Source of the DNA: CAUJIW01 sp963205175
GTDB taxonomy: Bacteria > Pseudomonadota > Alphaproteobacteria > Sphingomonadales > Sphingomonadaceae
NCBI GenBank assembly: GCA_041060555.1
Contig: JBEUDS010000007.1
Length of the DNA: 64,000 nt
Strand: one strand, 5' to 3'
Shown here: in pieces, positions 35,559 to 44,513 of the stretch
Layout: every line of letters begins with the position of its first letter
Numbering within the stretch: the stretch's first letter is position 1
Made by a program: the position numbers and the translations under genes
The notes under the pieces: generated by a model
The model's database searches: none
The model's input: only the letters and a program-made list of their open reading frames with translations
Told to the model about the DNA's origin: nothing

Positions 35559-36344
35559 TTAGCGGGTGAAGCCTTCAAAGCCGGCGGTGAGCGCGGCCAT
35601 CGATTCCCGGTGCGTCAGGTCAAGGTGCAGCGGCGTGACCGACACATAGCCCTCGCGCATCGCCTTGATGTCGGTTTCATGCCCCGGCTCGCGGATTTCC
35701 CGGCCCAGGCCGAACCAGTAATAGGGGAAGCCGCGCACGTCGATGCGCTCCTCGATGACGGTGGCGCCGAGATCGCGGAAGCCCTGTTCGGTGACGCGCA
35801 CGCCCTTGATCTGCGCCACGTCGTGCGGCGGGAAGTTGACGTTCATCAGCACGCCCTTGTGGCCGCCGGTGCCCCAGCCGGTGGCCAGCAGCTGGCGGAT
35901 CACCGCGACGCCGAAGGCGCGCGCCGGGGCGAAGGCCTCGGCGCCCACCGGCCGTTCGATGGTGGCCTGGCTCAGCGCGATTGACGGCACACCGGCCAGC
36001 GTGCCTTCCATCGCCGCCGACACCGTGCCGGAGTAGGTGACATCCTCGGCGAGGTTGGCGCCGCGGTTGACGCCGGAAAGCACCAGGTCCGGCCGGCGGC
36101 CGTCCACCAGCTTGCCCAGCGCCATCATCACCGAGTCGGTGGGGGTGCCGCGCACGCCGAAACGACGCGGGCCGAACTGCTGTACGCGGATCGGCTGGCT
36201 CAGCGTCAGCGAATGGCCGGCACCGGACTGTTCCTCCAGCGGCGCCACCACCCACAGATCGTCGGACAGCTGGGCGGCGATCTCTTCCAGCACCGCCATG
36301 CCGGGGGCATGGATGCCGTCGTCGTTGGTCAGCAGGATACGCAT
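35559..36344 (-). CDS. surE: 5'/3'-nucleotidase SurE
   Basis: 261 residues. MRILLTNDDGIHAPG with the metal-binding DD pair, SGVNRGANLAEDVTYSGTV and GVLMNVNFP are typical. It is a survival-protein phosphatase acting on nucleoside monophosphates. ATG 36344 overlaps the serS stop by one base (TGATG). The pcm gene often found after surE is absent here. Confidence 0.96.
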   Translation of the reverse strand: MRILLTNDDGIHAPGMAVLEEIAAQLSDDLWVVAPLEEQSGAGHSLTLSQPIRVQQFGPRRFGVRGTPTDSVMMALGKLVDGRRPDLVLSGVNRGANLAEDVTYSGTVSAAMEGTLAGVPSIALSQATIERPVGAEAFAPARAFGVAVIRQLLATGWGTGGHKGVLMNVNFPPHDVAQIKGVRVTEQGFRDLGATVIEERIDVRGFPYYWFGLGREIREPGHETDIKAMREGYVSVTPLHLDLTHRESMAALTAGFEGFTR

Positions 36345-37645
36345 CAGCGGGCGGGCTCCGATCGAGTGGGCTCCAGGCGGGTGAGGCCGCCCATGTAGGG
36401 CTGCAGGGCGGCGGGAATGGCGATGCTGCCATCGGCCTGCTGGTGGTTCTCCAGCACGGCGATCAGGGTGCGGCCGACGGCCAGTCCCGAGCCATTGAGG
36501 GTGTGGACGAAGCGGGTCGCCTTGTCGCCCTTCGGCCGGCAGCGGGCGTTCATCCGCCGGGCCTGGAAGTCGCCGCAGTTGGAGACCGACGATATCTCGC
36601 GATAACGCTCCTGGCCGGGCAGCCAGACCTCGATGTCGAAGGTCTTGGTGGCGGAAAAGCCCATGTCGCCGGTGCACAGCATCATGGTGCGGTGGGGCAG
36701 TTCCAGCTTGCGCAGGACGGTCTCGGCGCAGGCGACCATGCGCTGATGCTCCGCGTCCGACTGCTCGGGCGTGGTGATGGCGACCATCTCCACCTTGTGG
36801 AACTGGTGCTGGCGGATCATGCCGCGGGTGTCGCGGCCGGCCGAACCGGCCTCGGCGCGGAAGCACGGAGTGAGCGCGGTCAGCCGCAGCGGCAGCGCCT
36901 CGCTGTCGAGAATGTCGCCGGCCACCAGGTTGGTGAGCGACACCTCGGCGGTGGGGATCAGATAGAAGGCCGGGTCGTTGGTGGACTTGAACAGGTCCTC
37001 CTCGAACTTCGGCAGCTGGCCGGTGCCAAACATCGCCTCGGCGCGCACCAGATAGGGCACCGCTGTTTCGGTGAAGCCATGCTCGGTGGTCTGGATGTCG
37101 AGCATGAACTGGCCGAGCGCGCGCTCCAGCCGGGCCAGCGGGCCTTTCAGCACGGCGAAGCGGGCGCCCGACAGCTTGGCGGCGGCCTCGAAGTCGAGCC
37201 CCAGTGCCTCGCCGAGGTCGACATGGTCGCGGGGCGTGAAGTCGAAGGCGCGGGGCGTGCCCCAGCGGCGGACCTCGACGTTGGCGCTCTCGTCCGGCCC
37301 GTCGGCGACGTCGTCCTGTGGCAGGTTGGGGATTTCCGCCAGTTTCGCGCTCAGGGCCGCCTGGGTCTGGCGTTCCTGGTCCTCCAGCGCCGGCAGCCGG
37401 TCCTTCAGCGCCGCCACTTCGGCCTTGAGCGCGTCCGCCGTGGCGGTGTCCTTTCGGGCCATCGCCTGGCCGATCAGCTTGGAGGCCTCGTTGCGGCGCG
37501 CCTGGGCCTGCTGCATCTCGGTTTGCACGGCGCGCAACGCCTGGTCGAGCGCGAGCAGGCCGTCGGCAAGCGGTGTCAGGCCCCGGCGGGCAAGGCCGGC
37601 GTCGAAGGCCGTGGGGTTGTCGCGGATGGCGCGGATGTCATGCAT
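36344..37645 (-). CDS. serS: Seryl-tRNA synthetase
   Basis: 433 residues. An N-terminal coiled-coil arm (about 30-100) binds the tRNA. The class II catalytic core has ALTPCFRAEAGSAGRDTRGMIRQHQFHKVE (motif 2) and NGSGLAVGRTLIAVLENHQ (motif 3). It charges tRNA-Ser and tRNA-Sec. It is the first gene of serS-surE-LysM/M23. Confidence 0.98.
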   Translation of the reverse strand: MHDIRAIRDNPTAFDAGLARRGLTPLADGLLALDQALRAVQTEMQQAQARRNEASKLIGQAMARKDTATADALKAEVAALKDRLPALEDQERQTQAALSAKLAEIPNLPQDDVADGPDESANVEVRRWGTPRAFDFTPRDHVDLGEALGLDFEAAAKLSGARFAVLKGPLARLERALGQFMLDIQTTEHGFTETAVPYLVRAEAMFGTGQLPKFEEDLFKSTNDPAFYLIPTAEVSLTNLVAGDILDSEALPLRLTALTPCFRAEAGSAGRDTRGMIRQHQFHKVEMVAITTPEQSDAEHQRMVACAETVLRKLELPHRTMMLCTGDMGFSATKTFDIEVWLPGQERYREISSVSNCGDFQARRMNARCRPKGDKATRFVHTLNGSGLAVGRTLIAVLENHQQADGSIAIPAALQPYMGGLTRLEPTRSEPAR

Positions 37646-37733
37646 GGGGGCCCCGGGAGTCGATCAATGGACTAGTCGCTGCCTCCTGTGGCCCGCCATC
37701 GCGCAAAACTCAAGCGTCGGTGTCGAGGGCGCG

Positions 37734-39434
37734 TCATTGCAGGGGGGCGGTGCTGGCGGGTTCAATGACCGCGACCCTCAGACGGGCGGCTCCCTGTTCC
37801 ACGGCGACCGCCCGTTGCGTGCCGGTGTCGTCGGGGCGTCCTTCGGTGACGTCAAGGCCCGCCGCACTCAGGGTCGCGATCACTGCCTTGGCGCGGTCGG
37901 CGGCCAGGCGACGGGCTGTGGCCGGGCGGCCGTCGGTGGCGTCCGAGGCGTAACCAGTGACGGTCACGGCACCGGCGTGCCAGCGTTTGAGTGCCCACAG
38001 ACTGTTCTTCAGCGCGCTGTCGTCGGCGCTGAGTTCGGCCGATCCGGCCGGAAAGCGGATCATGAGAGGTACGCCCACCGGCGGTACGATTTCCACCGTC
38101 CAGTCGCTGAAATGGCTTTGCAGCCGGGTCTCCAGACGTCGCAGTTCGCCGACGCTGGCGACACCGATGCCCACGGGCACGCGCAGTCGCTGCGCGACCC
38201 GGTCCACGAGCATGGCCTCGACGGGAACACCCAGTGCCAGGGTGATGACCTGCTGGATCTGGCCGGCCTGGGCGCTGTTCTTCGATTCTGTTTCGCGCAG
38301 TTGCAGGAACGAACGCATGGCCGCTTCCGCCTGACGCAGTCCGGCGTCCTGGCGGGCTTGCGCCGACCCGCGGAGCACCTGGTCAAGGGTGACGGTCACC
38401 GGTCGTTGCAGGCGGGCCGACAGTCGCTCTCCCAGCGCCCGCCCGGCCCCCTCCCGGTAGGTGTCGGTGAGGATGACCGCCTCGACGGCAATTGCCGTCG
38501 GGTTGGCATAATCGATGGTGAAATCAGTGATCCGGGTGCGTTCCTTGCCGAAATGGCGTTGAATGTCGGCACGGATGACGGTGCTGGCCACCGTTTCCCA
38601 GGCGATCTGCCGCAGCGACATGGCAAGCGGTATGGAGGCGCCGGCAAACATGGCGACGATGGCCACCGTCTGCCAGAATCCGGTGCGCGGCGTCAGGTGC
38701 GTGCCGAAGCCGAACAGCTTTGCCATCACCGAGACGGTGAGCGCGATCGCCAGCAGGTTGGTCATGAACAGCCCGAGCGCGCCGCCGAAAATCGTCCAGT
38801 TGCCCACCGCCAGGCCGTAGCCGACTACCGCCAGCGGCGGCATCAGGGCGGTCGCGATGGCGACTCCGACAATGGTCTCGCCGCGCTGCTTGATGACGGC
38901 GTAACCGCCGGCCATGGCCGAGAACACCGCCACCAGCAGGTCGAACAATTGTGGCCGGGTGCGGGCAAGGATTTCCGGCGTCGGCGAGGTCAGCGGCGAC
39001 AGTTTGACGATCAGGAACGAGGTGGCGATGGCCAGCAGGGCGCCAGTGCCCAGGGTGATGATGGCGTTGCGCATCTCGCGGTAGTCGAGCAGCACCAGCG
39101 AGAAGCCGAGCGCAACGATCGGCCCCATCAGCGGCGAGATCAGCATGGCGCCGATCACCACGGCAGGGGAGGATTGCAGCAAGCCGAGGATCGCGATGCC
39201 GCAAGAAACAATGACCATGAAACCGTAACGCATGGTCCAGACACTGTCCTGGGCAACATGGTCGAGGATCGGCGGATGGTCGATCGGGGCGACAACGTCG
39301 CGGTGCCAGGCCACCCAGATCCGCCTTGGCAGCCCGCGCAGGACGCTGAAGAAGTCGCTGGTGAAGGGGTCGTTGACCACCTTGCTCGATAGGCTCTCCC
39401 GGTCCGGTGAGGCGGGCGTGGGGGCGTCGGTCAT
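37734..39434 (-). CDS. DUF389 membrane protein fused to OmpA-like domain
   Basis: 566 residues from ATG 39434. The N-terminal half is a DUF389 (TIGR00341-type) module with several membrane helices; SSPAVVIGAMLISPLMGPIVALG and IATALMPPLAVVGYGLAVG are its hallmark repeats. The C-terminal part, about 455-560, looks like an OmpA/MotB peptidoglycan-associating fold (IRFPAGSAELSADDS, TVTGYASD, ARRLAADRAKAVIATL). DUF389 function is not established. The fusion suggests an inner-membrane protein tethered to the cell wall. It is a single gene divergent from the PII gene. Confidence 0.85.
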   Translation of the reverse strand: MTDAPTPASPDRESLSSKVVNDPFTSDFFSVLRGLPRRIWVAWHRDVVAPIDHPPILDHVAQDSVWTMRYGFMVIVSCGIAILGLLQSSPAVVIGAMLISPLMGPIVALGFSLVLLDYREMRNAIITLGTGALLAIATSFLIVKLSPLTSPTPEILARTRPQLFDLLVAVFSAMAGGYAVIKQRGETIVGVAIATALMPPLAVVGYGLAVGNWTIFGGALGLFMTNLLAIALTVSVMAKLFGFGTHLTPRTGFWQTVAIVAMFAGASIPLAMSLRQIAWETVASTVIRADIQRHFGKERTRITDFTIDYANPTAIAVEAVILTDTYREGAGRALGERLSARLQRPVTVTLDQVLRGSAQARQDAGLRQAEAAMRSFLQLRETESKNSAQAGQIQQVITLALGVPVEAMLVDRVAQRLRVPVGIGVASVGELRRLETRLQSHFSDWTVEIVPPVGVPLMIRFPAGSAELSADDSALKNSLWALKRWHAGAVTVTGYASDATDGRPATARRLAADRAKAVIATLSAAGLDVTEGRPDDTGTQRAVAVEQGAARLRVAVIEPASTAPLQ

Positions 39435-39573
39435 GGTGTCGGGCCTTGGGTGGTTGAGCAACGGAGCGCAACCATGGTTTAATGGCGTGCTGGTTGGCAA
39501 TCCCCGCGTCAAGGCTTGTGGACCGGGCGTGCGTCGTTCGCGTGGAGTTCAGGCATGCGCTGGAGATGAATGG

Positions 39574-39912
39574 ATGAAACTCATCATCGCGATCATCAAC
39601 TCCTACAGGCTCGACGAGGTTCGGGACGCGCTCACCGGCGCCGGCGTGAGCGGGCTCACCGTGACCGAGGTCAAGGGCTACGGCCGGCAGAAGGGCCAGA
39701 CGGAAATCTACCGGGGGGCTGAATACCACACCACCTTCGTGCCCAAGCTGAAGCTGGAACTGGTGGTGCCGGACGGCCTGGCCCCCGTGGCGGCCGAGGC
39801 GATCCGCGCCAGCGCCAACGCCGGCCAGATCGGCGATGGCAAGATCTTCGTGCTCGACGTCGCCCAGGCCTTGCGCATCCGCACCGGCGAGCGCGACGAC
39901 GACGCGCTCTGA
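39574..39912 (+). CDS. PII family nitrogen regulatory protein
   Basis: 112 residues, full PII length. GLTVTEVKGYGRQKGQTEIYRGAEY carries the T-loop with the uridylylated tyrosine; IGDGKIFVLDVAQALRIRTGE is the second PII signature. PII trimers sense ATP/ADP and 2-oxoglutarate. The N-terminus reads IINSYRLDEV where IIKPFKL is usual, and the T-loop tip is YHTTFVPK. No amtB or glnA is beside it, so the partner is unclear. A longer upstream reading frame is spurious; ATG 39574 is the family start. Confidence 0.92.
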   Translation: MKLIIAIINSYRLDEVRDALTGAGVSGLTVTEVKGYGRQKGQTEIYRGAEYHTTFVPKLKLELVVPDGLAPVAAEAIRASANAGQIGDGKIFVLDVAQALRIRTGERDDDAL

Positions 39913-39932
39913 GGCGCTTTGAAGATCAGTGT

Positions 39933-41096
39933 TCAGCCACGCGTCAAGTAGCGGCGCAGCCGCTCGACGGCGGCGTCCAGCACGGCCTCCTGCTTGCAGA
40001 AGCAGAAGCGGATCAGCCGTTGCGTCACCGGCTGGTCGTAGAAGGCGCTGAGCGGGATCGTCGCCACCCGGGCCTCGCGCACCAGCCGCAGCGCGAACTC
40101 GGTGTCGTCGCAGTCGGCGAAGCGCCCGTAACCGCAGGTCAGGAAGTAGCTGCCGGCGCTCGGGAGCACCTCGAAGCCGAGACCGGCAAGGCCGCGGGCC
40201 AGCCGGTCGCGGCGGGCCTGCATGTCGGCGGCGAGGGTGGTGAAATAGTCGTCCGGCAACGCCAGCCCGTAGGCGACGCCCGCCTGCAAGGCCGGGGGCG
40301 TGGTGAAGGTCAGGAACTGGTGCACCTTGGCGACCAGGTCGATCAGCGCCGGCGCGCCCGAGAGATAGCCGACCTTCCAGCCGGTAAGGCTGAAGGTCTT
40401 GCCGGCGGAGCCAACGCGCAGACAGCGCGCCGCCATGCCGGGGCGGGTCATCAGCGGTACATGGCGGGCGCCGTCGAACACCAGATGCTCATAGACCTCG
40501 TCGCACAGCACCGGGATGTCATGGCGGCAGGCCAGCTCCGTCAGCAGGTCGAGTTCGTCGTCGCCGAGCAGGGTGCCGCACGGGTTGTGCGGGCTGTTGA
40601 CGATGATCAGCCGGGTCTTGTCCGAGCAGGCGGCACGCAGCGCCGCCTCCGGCAATCGCCATGCCGGCGGCGCCAGCCGCAGCACCCTGGGCACGGCACC
40701 GGCGGCGCGGATGATCGGCAGATAGCTGTCATAGACCGGCTCGAACACGATCACCTCGTCGCCCGGGTTGACCAGCGCGAGGATCGCCGCCGTCAGCGCC
40801 TCGGTGGCGCCGGAGGTCACCAGCACGCCGCGCTCGGGATCGATGTCGAGGCCGTGGAAGCGCCGGTCATGGTCGGCGACCGCCTGACGCAGCGAGGCCA
40901 GCCCGCGCATCGGCGGATACTGGTTGGGGCCGTCAATGAGCGCGCGCGCGGCTGCGGCCTTGATGTCCGCCGGGCCGTCGGTGTCGGGGAAGCCCTGGCC
41001 GAGGTTGATGGCGTCGTGCTCGACGGCCAGCGCCGACATTACCGTGAACACGGTGGTGGGCAGGGTGGCGAACTGGCGGTTTCCGGTGATGCTCAT
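39933..41096 (-). CDS. Class I/II pyridoxal-phosphate aminotransferase
   Basis: 387 residues. The PLP lysine motif SAGKTFSLTGWKVG is clear, with NSPHNPCGTLL and CDEVYEHLVFDG around the cofactor site. The overall pattern (INLGQGFPDTDGPADI near the N-terminus) resembles methionine aminotransferase/kynurenine aminotransferase-like enzymes such as YbdL. The precise amino donor cannot be read from sequence. It is a stand-alone gene, divergent from the DASS transporter with 175 bases between. Confidence 0.92.
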   Translation of the reverse strand: MSITGNRQFATLPTTVFTVMSALAVEHDAINLGQGFPDTDGPADIKAAAARALIDGPNQYPPMRGLASLRQAVADHDRRFHGLDIDPERGVLVTSGATEALTAAILALVNPGDEVIVFEPVYDSYLPIIRAAGAVPRVLRLAPPAWRLPEAALRAACSDKTRLIIVNSPHNPCGTLLGDDELDLLTELACRHDIPVLCDEVYEHLVFDGARHVPLMTRPGMAARCLRVGSAGKTFSLTGWKVGYLSGAPALIDLVAKVHQFLTFTTPPALQAGVAYGLALPDDYFTTLAADMQARRDRLARGLAGLGFEVLPSAGSYFLTCGYGRFADCDDTEFALRLVREARVATIPLSAFYDQPVTQRLIRFCFCKQEAVLDAAVERLRRYLTRG

Positions 41097-41271
41097 GGCC
41101 TCCTCCTAGCCAATCTGCCGGGGTGGATACAATGCGGGACCGTCGGGGGCAGCGTCCGCCGGTCTTGGCAAGCCCGAGGCAACGCCTTAAGCGCAGGAGT
41201 AGATGGCGGGGACGGGGCGCGGAGCCTGACCCGGAAGCCGGCGCAGACCGGCAAGGAGCAAGGGAGCGGGG

Positions 41272-42735
41272 ATGACGGAGGAAGCAGGAACGTCGGCGGC
41301 GCCGCATATCGGTCAGAAGGTCGGGCTGTGGCTGGCGCCGTTGCTGGGTATCTCCCTGCTGCTGCTGCCGACTCCCGAAGGTCTAACGCCGGCGGCCTGG
41401 CGGGTGGTCGCCATCGCGATCTGGATGGGACTCTGGTGGGCAACCGAGGCGGTGCCCATTGCCGCCGCCGCGTTGTTGCCGATCGTCGCTTTTCCGTTGC
41501 TGGGCGTGACGACGCTGAAGGCCGCCACCACGCCCTATGCCGAGCCGATCATCTTCCTGCTGTTGGGCGGTTTCCTGATCGCCGCCTCGCTGGAACGGTG
41601 GGGTCTGCACCGGCGCATCGCGCTGGCGGTGCTGGCGCGGGTCGGGACCAGTCCCGCCCGACTGGTGCTGGGTTTCATGATTGCCACCGCGTTCCTGTCG
41701 ATGTGGATATCCAATTCGGCGACCACCATGATGATGGCGCCCATCGCGCTCTCGGTTGCGGCCGTGATGGGCGGCGACGAGGCCGACAACCAGCGCTTCG
41801 CTGCCTGCCTGCTGCTGGGAATATGCTACGCGGCCTCGATCGGCGGTGTCGGCACACTGATCGGTACGCCGCCCAACGTGTTGGCGGCCGGCTACCTACG
41901 CCAGACCTTCGGGCTGGAGCTGAGTTTCATCGACTGGATGAAAGTGGGAGTACCGATTGTCCTGGTGCTGACGCCGCTCACCTGGTGGCTGATGGTACGG
42001 CGGGCGATTCCGGTGCGGATTTCCGGCGAGGCGGGGAGCGCGACCTTCATCGCGGCGGAGCGCGCGCGGCTCGGGCCGGTCAGCCGCCCGGAATGGCGCA
42101 CGGCCTTGTGCTGCATCGCCATTGCGCTGGCGTGGATGTTCCGGCCGCTGCTCGCCGACCTGCCTGGCCTGGGGGCGCTGTCCGACGAGGGGCTGGCGGT
42201 GGGCATGGCGATGCTGATGTTCGTCATTCCCGCTGGCAGCGCCAGCGCGCCGCAGGCGCGACTGCTCGACTGGTCGGCCGCAAGATCGGTGAACTGGGGT
42301 GTGATCCTGCTGTTCGGCGGCGGTCTCAGTCTGGCGGCGGCCATGGACCAGTCGGGACTGGCGCGGGCGCTTGGCGAGGCGCTGGCGGGTCTTGGGGCCT
42401 GGCCGGTGATCGCGCTGGTGCTGCTGCTGTGCGCTGTGGCTACCTATCTGTCTGAAATCATGAGTAATACAGCTCTGGTGGCGGCATTGCTGCCGGTGCT
42501 GGGGGCGGGCGCCAAGGCCAGCGGCATCGACCCGCATTTGCTGATTGTGCCAACGGCCATCGCGGCCAGCTGCGGCTTCATGCTGCCGGCGGCGACGGGA
42601 CCCAACGCCATTGTGTTCGGCACCGGGCGGATCGAGATGCGCCAGTTCATCCGTGCCGGTTTCATCGTCGATATCGCGGCGATCCTGGTGGTGGCGCTGG
42701 TATGCAGCCTGCTGGTGCCGGTGGTGTTTGGCTGA
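41272..42735 (+). CDS. DASS family (SLC13-like) sodium/dicarboxylate symporter
   Basis: 487 residues with about 11-12 hydrophobic segments. Two SNT-type substrate motifs are visible (ISNSATTMMMAPIALS and IMSNTALVAALLP), along with GGVGTLIGTPPN and PAATGPNAIVFG, all typical of the DASS family. It probably imports C4 dicarboxylates or similar anions with sodium at the inner membrane; the substrate is inferred only. It starts at ATG 41272 after GGAGCGGGG. Confidence 0.92.
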   Translation: MTEEAGTSAAPHIGQKVGLWLAPLLGISLLLLPTPEGLTPAAWRVVAIAIWMGLWWATEAVPIAAAALLPIVAFPLLGVTTLKAATTPYAEPIIFLLLGGFLIAASLERWGLHRRIALAVLARVGTSPARLVLGFMIATAFLSMWISNSATTMMMAPIALSVAAVMGGDEADNQRFAACLLLGICYAASIGGVGTLIGTPPNVLAAGYLRQTFGLELSFIDWMKVGVPIVLVLTPLTWWLMVRRAIPVRISGEAGSATFIAAERARLGPVSRPEWRTALCCIAIALAWMFRPLLADLPGLGALSDEGLAVGMAMLMFVIPAGSASAPQARLLDWSAARSVNWGVILLFGGGLSLAAAMDQSGLARALGEALAGLGAWPVIALVLLLCAVATYLSEIMSNTALVAALLPVLGAGAKASGIDPHLLIVPTAIAASCGFMLPAATGPNAIVFGTGRIEMRQFIRAGFIVDIAAILVVALVCSLLVPVVFG

Positions 42736-42844
42736 CAGGCGATCATGCGCCGTCCCGACGCGACGGGTCGATACAGGCAATACTTGATGGCCTGGTAACT
42801 TTATGCCACTTTGCCGCGGGGTCGATATAACGACAGGATGGCCG

Positions 42845-43555
42845 ATGAAAATGCGGTCTTGGCTTCTGCCGTGTCTGCTGGCGGCGGGCATGGTAGGCGC
42901 AGTGGCGGCAGGGCAGGCGACGGCGCCGGTACCTGACATCGCGTTTCAGTATCGCATCGTGCGCGACGGCAAGCCCGTCGGGCGTCATATGGTGCAGCTG
43001 TTCGATGGCAAGGGCGAGCGAGATGTCCATGTCGCCTTCTCCATCGATACCAGGATCGCGCTGTTCAAGGTGCGGGTGAAGCACGACGCCTGGGAGCGCT
43101 GGGATGGTGCTGGCGCCCTCAAGGAACTGCGCGCCTCGACCGACGGCCCGACAAAGCTGAGCGAAGTGCTGGTGGAGCCTGCGGGGCCGCGTGTATACAC
43201 GTTGCTGGCCAACGGCGAGCAGCAACGTATTCAAGGCGGTTTCATCCCGACCAGCTTCAGCAACATCGAGGGGGTGTTCGAGGGGCAGCGCCGGGATATC
43301 AACCTGCTCGACACCATGAACGGCAAGCTGCGGCCGTCCTATGCCGTGCGGAAGAATCTCAGCGATCCTTCCTGTGATTGCGATGGCTCCGGAGCGTCGG
43401 CCTATTACGAAATCTATGCCAAGGACAACGGCAAACTGACCCACCGGGTCTGGCTTGACCGAGACGGACTGGTGTTGAAACTGGGGCTGCAGACGCGCTT
43501 CGGCTATTATTTTGAGTATCAGCGCGAGAGCGTCAGCCGCAAATCGCCGGCCTGA
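42845..43555 (+). CDS. Exported protein of unknown function (DUF6134-like)
   Basis: 236 residues. A signal peptide (WLLPCLLAAGMVGAVAAG) precedes a beta-rich mature domain beginning FQYRIVRDGKPVGRHMVQLF. It contains a DPSCDCDG cluster with two cysteines. The pattern recalls DUF6134 proteins, which have no assigned function; this match is from memory and tentative. AGGA at 42835-42838 precedes ATG 42845; ATG 42851 is also possible. Confidence 0.8.
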   Translation: MKMRSWLLPCLLAAGMVGAVAAGQATAPVPDIAFQYRIVRDGKPVGRHMVQLFDGKGERDVHVAFSIDTRIALFKVRVKHDAWERWDGAGALKELRASTDGPTKLSEVLVEPAGPRVYTLLANGEQQRIQGGFIPTSFSNIEGVFEGQRRDINLLDTMNGKLRPSYAVRKNLSDPSCDCDGSGASAYYEIYAKDNGKLTHRVWLDRDGLVLKLGLQTRFGYYFEYQRESVSRKSPA

Positions 43556-43610
43556 CGCCTGACACACCGGCGCCCGATCGCGAGGCGACACCTTTCCCGC
43601 CAGGCCGGAC

Positions 43611-43654
43611 GCCGTATCGGCACGGGCGGCGTTGTGCCGTATCGGCACGGGCGG
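43611..43654. repeat. 19-bp direct repeat pair
   Basis: gccgtatcggcacgggcgg occurs at 43611-43629 and again at 43636-43654, a 25-base period. It is either a local duplication or a two-site binding element. Confidence 0.85.
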
Positions 43655-43845
43655 GACGACATGCATGGAATCGACACATGCTGTGGCTGAGTGTGTCAGG
43701 CGATTCTTTTTCAAAACAACAAGTTAGGTGTCTGGCCGGCTGGCTGGCTTCTTGCGTCGAGGTAAGCGCGACCGTCGGCATGTCCTGCATGCCGCGGGTG
43801 CGCGCCGGTGACGCCACAAGCCTGAGCAGGTGTGACCGGGACACT

Positions 43846-43881
43846 AAACGGCGACGCATGCCTTGGCGTGCGTCGCCGTTT
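43846..43881 (+). terminator. Strong Rho-independent terminator without an adjacent gene
   Basis: A perfect 13-bp stem (43846-43858 with 43869-43881), extendable into the loop, runs into a T-rich tract (to about 43890). It is too far from the gene ending at 43555 to be its ordinary terminator. Confidence 0.85.
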
Positions 43882-43971
43882 TTCTGTTTCGCCGGCATGG
43901 TGGCGATACCCCGACGGTACGGGTAGATTTTGTGTATTACTCAGAATAATGACGCGCCGCAACAAACCGGC

Positions 43972-44000
43972 TTGACACTCAGCTGAGCGGCACTTAAATC
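43972..44000 (+). promoter_or_regulatory. Sigma70-type promoter of the small exported protein gene
   Basis: A perfect -35 TTGACA (43972-43977) is followed after 16-17 bases by TTAAAT/TAAATC (43994-44000). It lies about 70 bases before ATG 44072. Confidence 0.7.
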
Positions 44001-44071
44001 ATACTGCATGTTCTGAGTATGGCTCAATTTAGCGGCAACCCCCGTGCCGCGCAGGGAATGAGGAATTGAAC

Positions 44072-44341
44072 ATGATGCGTCCACTGATGTTTGTCGCAGC
44101 TCTGCTGGCGTCCACGACCATGCTGAGCGGTGCGTCTTTGGCCCAGTCCGATGCCGAGGTCTGCCAGGCGATGCCGGCGCAGATCGAGCAGGCCGCCAGC
44201 GCTGCCGGTGAAACCAAGGAGGCCAAGCGCGCCCTGGTACTCCGCCAGACCGGCATCAAGCTGTGCGAGGAAGGCAACCGGCGCGCTGCGCAGAAGAAGT
44301 TCAAGGAAGCACTGAACGTGCTCGGCCAGCCTGCGGCCTGA
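44072..44341 (+). CDS. Small exported protein with two cysteines, unknown function
   Basis: 89 residues. A signal peptide ends near ASLA (residue 24). The mature ~65 residues look like a charged helical hairpin with one cysteine in each half (Cys31, Cys65), suited to a periplasmic disulfide. GAGGAA at 44060-44065 precedes ATG 44072. It has its own consensus-like promoter and its own terminator, so it is a single-gene unit that may be well expressed. No family is recognised. Confidence 0.85.
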   Translation: MMRPLMFVAALLASTTMLSGASLAQSDAEVCQAMPAQIEQAASAAGETKEAKRALVLRQTGIKLCEEGNRRAAQKKFKEALNVLGQPAA

Positions 44342-44374
44342 GCGCCCTGTCCAATCCAAGTCGGCCTGACTGCA

Positions 44375-44407
44375 GGGCCCGGGGTGCCATCGCCCGGGCC
44401 CTTTTTT
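44375..44407 (+). terminator. Rho-independent terminator
   Basis: A 9-bp GC stem (44375-44383 with 44393-44401) is followed by six Ts, 34 bases after the small exported protein stop. Confidence 0.9.
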
Positions 44408-44513
44408 CGTGTGGTGGCGCGTCCGTCTTACAGACTGAGCCGGTCGCGCCGCCGGCGCTTTTCACCGGCGGGAAATCTGCCTATCGATGGGCCTTCCCAG
44501 TGGAGGTGGCTTT

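Larger units (their letters stand above)
43556..44071. other. 516-base intergenic region with direct repeats, orphan terminator and promoter
   Basis: No convincing protein gene. It holds a 19-bp direct repeat (43611-43629 and 43636-43654), an A/T-richer patch (about 43700-43730), a strong plus-strand terminator (43846-43881) nearly 300 bases from the nearest upstream stop codon, and a good sigma70 promoter (43972-44000) for the next gene. The part before the terminator could encode a small RNA. Confidence 0.7.

Noticed and set aside
37071..39392. A 773-codon open frame on the plus strand opposite serS and the DUF389 gene
   Set aside because: It is antisense to two recognisable proteins, the translation is low-complexity with no family features, and GC-rich DNA often gives such shadow frames.
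40020..42455. An 811-codon open frame on the plus strand across the aminotransferase and transporter genes
   Set aside because: It overlaps two well-supported genes in other frames and has no recognisable domain.
43678..43926. An 82-codon open frame in the intergenic region
   Set aside because: It runs through the strong terminator hairpin, has no ribosome-binding site and no protein-like composition.
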